This document shows, piece after piece, positions 56,420 to 64,000 of a stretch of DNA of 64,000 nucleotides. The DNA comes from Roridomyces roridus. Lineage: Eukaryota; Basidiomycota; Agaricomycetes; Agaricales; Mycenaceae. Each line of letters begins with the position of its first letter. Within the stretch, counting starts at the first letter, position 1. The DNA lies in contig JARKIF010000012.1 of assembly GCA_029378245.1 (NCBI GenBank), forward strand, positions 1,302,001 through 1,366,000, read 5' to 3'. A program made the position numbers and the translations under genes. A model generated the notes under the pieces. The model searched no databases. It was given only the letters and a program-made list of their open reading frames with translations, and was not told the origin of the DNA.

Positions 56420-56573
56420 GGGCTGTATGTCTCTCGTACAATCAATCATATGCGTTATGTGTCTTCTCGTTTCGCTGAACAGAAAGGAAAGAAGAAGAGA
56501 AAAAACTCTGCATTGCATTGGTACAGGAACAACAAGAACGAACAACAAGAATGAGCAAGAAATCGGCAAAGAA

Positions 56574-57630
56574 TCAAGGTACCACAGCCAAAACCTGTCC
56601 AGCGTTCCTGGCGCGCTCAAACTTGGCGTGGGCCTCCGCAAATAACGGCACTTTGTCGTAGGCGGCGTCGTCAATGCCCAGGACGTTCAGGGCGCACTCA
56701 TGGCTGCATCTTGGTCAATGGAAAGGTAGATTAATAAAATCAGAGAACACATACTGGGTCGGGAATATACCGGGATTCACCCCGACATAGACGAGGTACC
56801 AGAATCCCCCACTTTCCCTGCGAGACAGCGGAGGAGGAGGAACGCCGGTGGCGAGGGGGCGTGGAGCCAACGCGGCAGGGATAGGCGTAGCAGCCAAAGT
56901 CGCCTGCGTGGAAACCCAGCTGTGTTGTTGTGCGTGGAGGAAGGCCGCCTGTGCTACGGCTCGGGAGCGATAGCCCTGAAACAAGGCGAAGCGAAAGCCA
57001 GAGGTAGCTTCCTGCACTTGCGCCCTAGAAGCTACGATAAATATATCATCGAAGGATATACAGCGACATACCAAGTGTTCTTGAGGCCAACGGTTCGGCC
57101 CCGGAAAACAACGAAGAGCTTGCAATTGCGGGCATGTTTCGGAATGCGCACCACTGCTCTGACGTGCGTGGCGGGTCGGGTACGAATTGCATGCGCCACT
57201 TCGGACCTGATAGATTAGATAGTTAGCTTGTAGTTAGCTGAGGAGTAATTGCTGAGGGACGTACCAATCCCGAGTATAGGTCAGGCCAGCGGGAGAGGAA
57301 ACTCGATAAAGCGAGGTCGGCCCGTAAGGCGGAGGGGGCGGCGTGCGAGGCGGCGGTGGAGGAGGGGACAGTGTGGGCGGTGGAGCCGAGAGTCGACAGA
57401 TTGAGCCGGGGATAGGTATATCATATGATGATGCACTCACCAGGGCGCCGAGCCGGTCCTGCTTCTACTTCATCCGCCAGGGCGTCCAGGCAGACAGCGT
57501 TGAACATCGCCTCAAGTTCATGTTCGAGATCGTACAGTGAGAGCGGGTCTTGCACCATGACGGTAGGAGGGCAGGGAGCGAAGGAGTGAGGAAGTCGAGC
57601 GGTGTCTATAAAAATCAGACGATTGGCCAT
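56574..57630 (-). CDS. Protein with two RNase H1-N-like (Cauli_VI) domains
   Basis: It starts MANRLIFIDTARLPHSFAPC. Later exons give SEVAHAIRTRP, then the first domain (KLFVVFRGRTVGLKNTW...ALFQGYRSRAVAQAAFLHAQ), a Pro/Ala linker, and the second (FWYLVYVGVNPGIFPT...ECALNVLGIDDAAYDKVPLF). It ends AGQVLAVVP with a stop at 56574. The VxxGxxxGIxxTW...Q...FP..Y.SR.EA.AA pattern is that of the RNase H1 N-terminal hybrid-binding domain. No catalytic RNase H domain follows. Proline-rich sequence at 57303-57440 may be intron or frameshifted exon. A partner gene of similar type sits beside KDZ copy 1. Confidence 0.6.
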
Positions 57631-57766
57631 GGATGAGGCAACGCAATGAGGGATTCTCTGGCGGCCGAGTTCAGTCGCGTGTCCGAAAGGATTTGATTCC
57701 GACTACAACTAAAGCAACTATTTATCGTAGGATTTGCGAATCAAGCTACGAGGAGTCTGTTCAGTC

Positions 57767-58306
57767 CTAGATGCGGGGGAGAATAGAAACTGACCGTCTA
57801 ACCATGTCCCTGAGAAGAGGGATGTCCGCGTCAACAATGTTCTCAACGGGCATATCGCGATTACTGAGGCGCTGATCTGCGGGCGCCGAGTGCTTGACGA
57901 TAACAAGATTGCCGAGACAAGTCTTGTAGTGTTCACCCGAAGGCATCATCGCAGCAACCGTTTTGTTGGGGTCCTGGGACTCCGGCCCATGGACGCATGG
58001 TGTGAACATGCTAAAGGCGAGGTCGGGACGCGAGGGAAGCCGGAAGAATGGCTTGGGGCAATGTTGGCAGCGGGCAGGGTTGGGGACCAAGTACGGGTCA
58101 AGCGCACTGGGAGAAGCACCGAGTGTACGTGCGTGAGGGGCGAGGTTGATGGGGACTATGGGTCGATCGACAAGGTAGCATGGAAAGAGCAGAACTTGGC
58201 GCTCCTCGCCAATAATGCAGCGACACTGGTGGGGAACCTGTTGACGAGTAGGAGGGTTAGATTCATTGAAATCAAAAGCAGCAGCACATCTTACCGGGAT
58301 GCCCAT
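57767..58306 (-). CDS. Hypothetical protein with CxxC motif
   Basis: It reads MGIPVRCAAAFDFNESNPPT, a strand-rich middle, CQHCPKPFFRLPSRPDLAFS and NKTVAAMMPSGEHYKTCLGN, then VIVKHSA. Composition and length (about 180 codons) suggest a real agaric protein that I cannot name. The end may include one more intron (GTTAGA donor at about 57800). An in-frame ATG 90 bp upstream is possible. Confidence 0.45.
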   Translation of the reverse strand: MGIPVRCAAAFDFNESNPPTRQQVPHQCRCIIGEERQVLLFPCYLVDRPIVPINLAPHARTLGASPSALDPYLVPNPARCQHCPKPFFRLPSRPDLAFSMFTPCVHGPESQDPNKTVAAMMPSGEHYKTCLGNLVIVKHSAPADQRLSNRDMPVENIVDADIPLLRDMVRRSVSILPRI

Positions 58307-58526
58307 GACAATAGCGATTGGTGGGTGAAATACTTGAATGGGGAAGGAGATAAACAAGGTACACGCGCGTCGGTTGAGACAGAACAAAAAAACCAAGCGA
58401 CATCAGGGCTTATTTGCTCCTTCCCCCTAGCCACCGCTTTCGACAGTAAATCCCTCAGCCAGCCAAAGTGAGTAACGCGCCACACGTTTAAACTGGACGG
58501 GCTAATGTGTCATCCAAGGAAGCACC

Positions 58527-61351
58527 ATGGGCAAGTCGCGCGTGAGGAGAGTGTCCAAGGAGCTGCGGAAGAACTTGCGCCTATGGGCGGAGGGAGCGAG
58601 ACAGGACGTGCTGCAGCCACATGTCGACAAGTTTGCAGATGCGATGGGTAAAAGCAAGCGGAGCGAGGAGGACTACCTGACTCGCGTCTGGACCGAGTAC
58701 CATGCTCGCATCAGCTGGCGCCTTGCTGATCACGAGGAGCCACCGTTGCCACTCGCCGATTACGATCCCAAGGCGCCCGTAGAGGAGGAGATCTTGACCG
58801 AGGAAGAGCGCGAGGCGAAGATTGACCGAGTGGAGTTGCTGAACAAGGTCGGTGCCACGTGATCGTCAAGCTGTTTTCGTCTCACCCACCACTGCTAATA
58901 GCGCATCACTCGCTGGCTCAAGTACCGCGTTCGCAAGCTCAACAAGTCGATCGTCAGAAAGGCCAACAATGCCGACAGCCCCTACTACGTCCTCATGGCT
59001 CGACTTGCCGGCTCGCTTAAACCCCCGAAGGCCCGTCAAGCCTATCAGCAATTCCAGCACGAGCGTGTCGCAGACCTCCGCGGTGCCACGACCAACCAAT
59101 GGAAGCCCAAGGACGACGGCAAGGGTCCCAAAGCGGGGGTTCGCGGTGCTGTCGCTCGGGAGGCTTTCAAAGCGCTGCCCGTGGCCGAACAAAAGGCTTA
59201 CGCCAAACGGGCCACAGACGAGGCTGCGGAGAGGAAGGCAGACTACTTGAAAGCGCTCAACGATGGCCCCGAGACAACTCCAGAGGCTCGACAAAAGTAC
59301 GTATGGATTTGAATGAGCCTAGGTTCTTGTCGACTAATGACGTGGCAGATGTATCGACAACCTGGGCGGCTTCCTCGGCGCAATCATGAAGGGTGTGACG
59401 GAGTATACGGGCCTGCAGTCGCTGGTGGTTGTTGGCGGGCCAATGCCCAAGTATAATGGAGAGATCAGCACGCTACAGTAAGTCGTCATTTTGACCGTCT
59501 GATCACCACCAATGGATATTCGCAGTCTGGCAGTTGGGCGCAACAATGCCACTGTACTGGTGTCGTTCCCCGCTTGGGACAAAGATCGCTTCCAGACGGA
59601 GGTCACCGACTTCATGAAAGACTACCTCCAAACAGCGTACAGTGAGTCTTGGTATCATATCTTCATTCTACAGCGTCTCACGAGAGTTTATCTTAGCTGC
59701 GGAAGAGTGTGCAGCTGCTGCCCTCCCCGGTACCACCTCCATCTACGCCAAGACCGGCAAGCCTGCGCCCTCCATATCCCTTTCCGAGGCCTTGTACACG
59801 ATCTCCAACGAAGACGAAGACGAAGATGAAGAAGACGAAGATGAAGACGAGGATGAGGAGGATGAGGAGGATGAGGAGGAGGAGGAGGAGGAAGCGCCAA
59901 GGAAGGGCAAAGGCAAGGCAAAGGCGAAGGAGGCTCGTTCAAAGCGGAAGCTGGACGACGAAGAAGCCGAGACGACGGTTGTCAAGAAAAAGGCCAAGTC
60001 TGCACTTGCCATGGCGTCGTCTTCGTCCACGGCCAGCTCTTCTTCCACGTCTTCGTCGGCAGCAAGCTCCTCTTCCACGGCACCCCCTGCACCCGATCCA
60101 TCAGTTCCTGACGAGCCGGAGGTGGACCTCCATCGTCAATTCCAGCAGCGTCAGGAGCGCAATCGCCGGCTGATGGCTGAGTTGGCGCTGGGCAAGGGCG
60201 GGTCGGAGTTTGTAGCCGGGGTTGCAAAGCCTCAGCCTCCGAAGCCACCACGCGCTCGCCCCTTGAATAAGGATGTACCCACGGATGCCACACAGAGGAC
60301 TACGCGCGGGGGCTTGAAGGAGTTGCTTGCGCAGAATCCCCCGATTCCCCACCGTGGCGTTCCAATGGAGGTGGACCCGCCGAATCCGACTTCCGTCGTC
60401 CTCCCTGTGCTCGAGACGACTCCAGCCGTCGTGCCTGGCCTCGAGGCGGCTCCAGCTGTTGTGCCTGGCCTCGAGACGGCTCCAGCCGTCGTGCCCGCAC
60501 TCCAGACAACTCCAGTCGTCCTCCCTGCGCTCGAGACGGCTCCAGTCGTCCTCCCCGCGCTCGAGACGACTACAGTCATCCTCCCTGGCCTCGAGACGAC
60601 TCCAGTCCTGCCAGCGCTCGAGACGCCGATTTCGACTGCCACGCCACCCGCACATGAGACGCCTGTTCTCATCCCACAGACCATCGTCCCCGTGCCCGAG
60701 AACGCCGAAACAACTCCCATCCTCGACCGCCAGCAGCCCATCCCGGCACGTCAGAGGACACCCCGCATCACTCCCCCACCGATTCCACTCCGTCAGAACA
60801 GTCCAAAGCCGGCTGAAGTGGAGGTGCAATGCCCTGACGGAGCACCCAAGTGGTTGCGCAAGAATCTGGCCAACCTTCGCCTCGTCAAGCTGGGACAGAA
60901 GTACAATTTACTTCTGTCCGCGTTCGTTGCGCTGGAGACCACGTATGGCGACCAGACACCGTCCACGAAGCGCACTGCGCTCTCGTCCAGCAAGCGGCCT
61001 TTGGAGGTGGGGAAATGGATCGGTGTTGGTCGGAGAGCCAACAGGGTCATTGATGACCTCCCCGCGTTCCAGAAGCAGTGGGGGATTTGGTGGAATAGCC
61101 TGCAGCCGGAGTGGCGCGGGGATGGAGAACGAAAGGGAGGGCAGTCGCTGGGCAGAAGAGCGGATGAGTGATCCTTGATGGTCCCGGGTCTCAATGGGAT
61201 GTTAAGCGTGGTGGCGACTCTGTACTGGTGGGGATGTGCAGAGAAGAGGATGAATGAGACGTTGTCGGCGGAATGGGAGGCGGCAGCGGAAGACATCGAG
61301 TGCACGTGCTACGGACTTAGAGACGCACACATTCGGATTGCGACGGCCTAA
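58527..61351 (+). pseudogene. HMG-like large protein with PGLNGMLSVV C-terminal domain (copy 2)
   Basis: Exons 58527-58847, 58902-59296, 59349-59477, 59526-59641 and 59697-61351, all in frame. It starts MGKSRVRRVSKELRKNLRLW. Helical region with RVWTEYHARISWRL. The HMG-like stretch runs from KPPKARQAYQQFQHERV to AREAFKALPVAEQKAYAKRA, with the usual conserved hydrophobic/Lys pattern. Then CIDNLGGFLGAIMKGVTEYT, a long acidic run (59810-59895), Ser/Ala-rich and (V)VPxLET repeats, a basic block, and the C-terminal WGIWWNSLQPEWR...LMVPGLNGMLSVVATLYWW. TGA at 61169-61171 stands where copy 1 has Trp. The frame is otherwise open to TAA at 61349. Confidence 0.7.
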
Positions 61352-62181
61352 TTTTTTTTTACCGTTTACTTATAATATGTGAATACTTTTTTACGTGAAT
61401 TTAGTTACAAAATTCGAGACTAAGAAGGACTTGGAGGACTTGGCGAATGTAATTTGAAAAGTCTTCCGTCGGATTAAAAAGTAACGAGACGAAGAAGGGT
61501 CGAACCCGGGACGGCAGCAATGGGAACAATTGTAAGCAGACTGTAATACACATAGACTAATATGGATTCCTAAGGGGTAGAGGGGCAGATCTCCAACGCC
61601 CACACCCGCTTGCAGAAGGAATTATGAAGAAGTCCTGCGGGCAGGGAGCAAGGAAAACGCGAGAGACGGAGGGGGAGAGCAAGATACAGCGCGGGAGAAA
61701 GGTGTATGAGAAAGGTGTATGGGGCTGAGAAGTAAGTCCTTCGGAAATTGGGCTGCTGCGGGAACGCACCGAGGTGTGAACGGGACGTGTGCGGGGGGCG
61801 CGTGTGTGCCGTGGAGAGGTGGGTGTGAAAGAAATGGCTGCTAGCCGGGGCGCGCGGGTGCAGGGGCGGGTGCGAGGGGGCGCGGCACGGCGGTTACCAG
61901 CCTGCATGTGAGAGTCATTGGAGAGGATGCTGGGCGCTGTCCAAGCGTGCAACGTCCCGAGCCTGGGTGATGCAGGGCGGGGTAGACGGGGTCGGGTGCG
62001 GGTGGATGCGCAATGAGGATCGGAAACAATCGGGAGGTGGGGAAAGAAATAATAACCCAATATAAATTTGAATATTCCCCAATGATGGGAAAACTAAAAA
62101 TAATAACCTAAAAGGAGCTGACAGGGCCCGGGCCGAGCCAGCGGGGTGCTAGAAAAGGGAAGTGTGCAGAGGTAAAACACG
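61352..62181. other. Non-coding region with a tRNA-like module
   Basis: A minus-strand tRNA-like module lies at 61497-61572 (CCCGGGTTCGACCC with TATTAGTCTATGTGTATTAC upstream). G-rich purine tracts occur at 61640-61990. No gene. Confidence 0.4.
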
Positions 62182-62245
62182 ATGGGTGCAGCCATGCTTG
62201 GCTACAGTCATTGTCAGAGGAAACTGACCGCTTGGCTACACCCAT
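62182..62245. mobile_element. 64-bp MITE at right inversion breakpoint
   Basis: The ends ATGGGTGCAGCCATG and ATGGGTGTAGCCAAG are inverted. It has the same length and terminal pattern as 44289-44352. It directly precedes the orphan KDZ C-terminal segment. Confidence 0.55.
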
Positions 62246-62253
62246 CTTTTTTA

Positions 62254-63768
62254 GGCTATATATTACAGCTACGGCTCGGGAAGCAGCGCAGTAAGTCCGT
62301 GCCCCGTAACGAGAAGCCGTCGCTGACTTATCCACAGAGATCAGTGAGAAGGAAGTATTGCTGGAGCTGGAGAGGCAGGATGCCGAGCGTGTCAAGGCGG
62401 GGATCCCGAAAATTCACAACGTCAGCCCGAGTTCGTTCATCGCGGCGGGGCTAGAGGTGGAGGACGAGCAGTGAGTATCATTTCCGGAAACAGGCGCTGT
62501 CACTGACACAACTTTAGGCGCCAAGTCCGAGCGCAGATCGAGCTAAAGAAGGCGCGGACCACAGCACAGGAGATCGACATCGCAGCGCTGCGGAGGAAGC
62601 TGGGCCGGAACGTTGCGCGTCTGCGAGTGCTGCAGCAGACATACACCCCAGCGTCTATCGTAGCGCTCAATGCCCGTGACGTTCCCGAGGGTGAGAACAT
62701 GGAAAACGAGCCACTGTTCCTCCCGTCGGCGTTGAGTGCGGCGCAGCGCAGTACAGAGCCGCTCGCTGGGTTAGCCGTGATGGAGGATATGCTGCGGGAC
62801 GCCCAGTGTGAGGGAGCTCTGGAGGACCTACGAAGGCTGCTTACCGTCAAGTCCCGGTTGCTCACCTACAAACAGACCGAAGCCCGACATCAGGGTATGA
62901 ACACACGCGCGCGCAGTATCGTCAATCGCAACGAGGTCAAGATTCGTTTACACTCGGAGAAATATCAGAATGCGTGGGAGGCGAAGCGACGTCTGTGCGG
63001 CGGCGATCCCGGGCTCGTCGGGTGGCCGTTACTGATGAGGGAGGATATTCAGTGCATGGAGGACGCTGCAGAGGTGGAGAGACAGGCTGATCGGCGCAGC
63101 ACGCAAGCAGCACGGCGGCGCGCACGAGAGGAGCAGCTACGGGGGATCGGCGAGTTGCTACCTCTGACAGAAGAGGAGCAGACGCGTGAGAGAGCAGAGG
63201 CGGAGCGTGGGGGTGAGAGTGTGCGACAAGTGTCGTGGATTTGGGCGGGGGCGGGGGCGGGGTGTGGCAAGGAGGATCTTGAAGACGGTGGGTGGGGTTT
63301 CCTTCCCAAGGAAGAATGCTGACGAAAGGGTTTCCAGGCGTTCGGATTGAGTGGTCAAAGGCGTACGCTCGAAAGCGTCGCTGGGAAGAAGAGGTGCAGC
63401 TGCTGGAGGAGGAGCAGAGGCGGTTGCCGGTGTCAATGATGCGGTTGGTGGAGGCTTGGGAGCAGCGGGTGAGGAGCGTGCCGGTGGGGGTTTGGAACGT
63501 GGAGATTGCGGAGGGAGCTGTGGCCTACGCGCTGAAGCAGGCGTCCATATTCCGGGAGCTCGCGACACGCGCGGAAACAATTCGGACCGAGATTCGCGGC
63601 AGAAGAGGGAAGGCACGGCGACGGGTGAGGGAGGATGAATTGGATGTGGACAAAATGTTGGGAGATGAGGATGTGACAGGGCTTGAGGAGAATGAGGAGG
63701 AGCTGGAGGATTGTCGGGGGAATGCCTCTGATGAGGAGCACATCCTTGCGGGGGGAGAGGACGATTGA
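62254..63768 (+). pseudogene. KDZ transposase C-terminal half (probable rest of copy 2)
   Basis: Exons about 62254-62290, 62338-62470, 62518-63287 and 63338-63768, all with normal GT...AG borders and no stops. It reads YILQLRLGK, then ISEKEVLLELERQDAERVKA, AAGLEVEDEQRQVRAQIELK, and a long charged helical region ending in an acidic tail (GEDD). KDZ copy 1 has the equivalent region at 42720-44157 (EEAQ.RIRNELKG, then RVEWCKARARRDRWEEEVQL versus RIEWSKAYARKRRWEEEVQL). There is no catalytic core or start codon of its own. Confidence 0.8.
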
Positions 63769-64000
63769 GTGTATAGGTCTTGTCTTTTTGCTGTAATTAC
63801 CCTTTTGGAATTTGAGCCTTGGAGTGTCCATGTGAGACGTCGCGTGTTCCCTCCAACAATCCCTACTTGCCTGAGCAGTATGTCTAGTCCGCTCATTTCA
63901 TGGGTGTTTTACTTGTGGTTGCCCGTTCGAATCTGGCTGCCGACTTGAAAGCGAATCGGTATCATTTTTTTCTCGCTGTGTCGTACGTCTACTACGTCTT
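63769..64000. other. 3' flank with a tRNA-like module
   Basis: CCGTTCGAATCTGGC at 63923-63937 is B-box-like, with GGGTGTTTTACTTGTGGTTG just before. No gene to the window end. Confidence 0.35.

Noticed and set aside
34883..63768. TET/JBP dioxygenase gene accompanying the KDZ elements
   Set aside because: That association is known in fungi, so I looked for it, but no HxD...H dioxygenase-like frame was seen in this window.

Overview
This window looks like accessory DNA from an Agaricomycete (mushroom-forming basidiomycete) genome. The evidence is short GT...AG introns of about 45-70 bp, F-box/LRR gene families, KDZ-type transposases with CxC cysteine clusters, fungal Ty3/Gypsy elements, and small lineage-specific proteins with RING or RNase H1-N-like domains. 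I see no rRNA, no intact tRNA, no CRISPR array and no bacterial-style operon. Much of the window is transposable elements nested inside older elements or host genes. Many insertions can be dated relative to each other because target-site duplications (TSDs) and terminal inverted repeats (TIRs) are intact.

Layout: 1-812 is an F-box relic and 1402-1904 a small membrane-protein gene. 2069-3805 is a TIR element holding a coiled-coil gene. 3887-14590 is a GC-rich repeat element split by a 9.2-kb Gypsy element on the minus strand (LTRs 4973-5137 and 14031-14195), itself hit by four smaller DNA elements. 15294-19300 is a 4-kb TIR element containing a hAT MITE. 19443-24043 is a divergent pair of F-box genes broken by three hAT MITEs, each with a perfect 8-bp TSD. 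24046-29051 holds mariner-like elements. 29459-34537 is a second Gypsy gag, split by a KDZ-like element (30410-34058) that has about 245-bp TIRs, an 8-bp TSD, a KDZ C-terminal fragment and an apparently intact cargo gene.

34883-44157 and 49413-63768 hold two paralogous neighbourhoods. Each has a KDZ transposase of the CxC2 type, a large HMG-like protein ending in a PG(L/I)NG(M/L)LSV motif, and a protein with RNase H1-N-like domains. The second KDZ gene is in two pieces that fit end to end: the N-terminal part on the minus strand (51732-44397, with a 4.9-kb TAA-flanked element inside) and the C-terminal part on the plus strand (62254-63768). Each break lies next to a 64-bp MITE, which suggests an inversion of about 18 kb. 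Between them lie two related basic helical-protein genes, a RING gene, and a foldback element with two tRNA-like modules.

Decay is recurrent. In-frame stops in otherwise long reading frames are repeatedly TGA, and the LTRs differ only by transitions, consistent with deamination of methylated CpG. The genes probably work mainly as parts of mobile elements. The co-occurrence of KDZ transposase, HMG-like protein and RNase H1-N-like protein is the best candidate here for an undescribed functional module.
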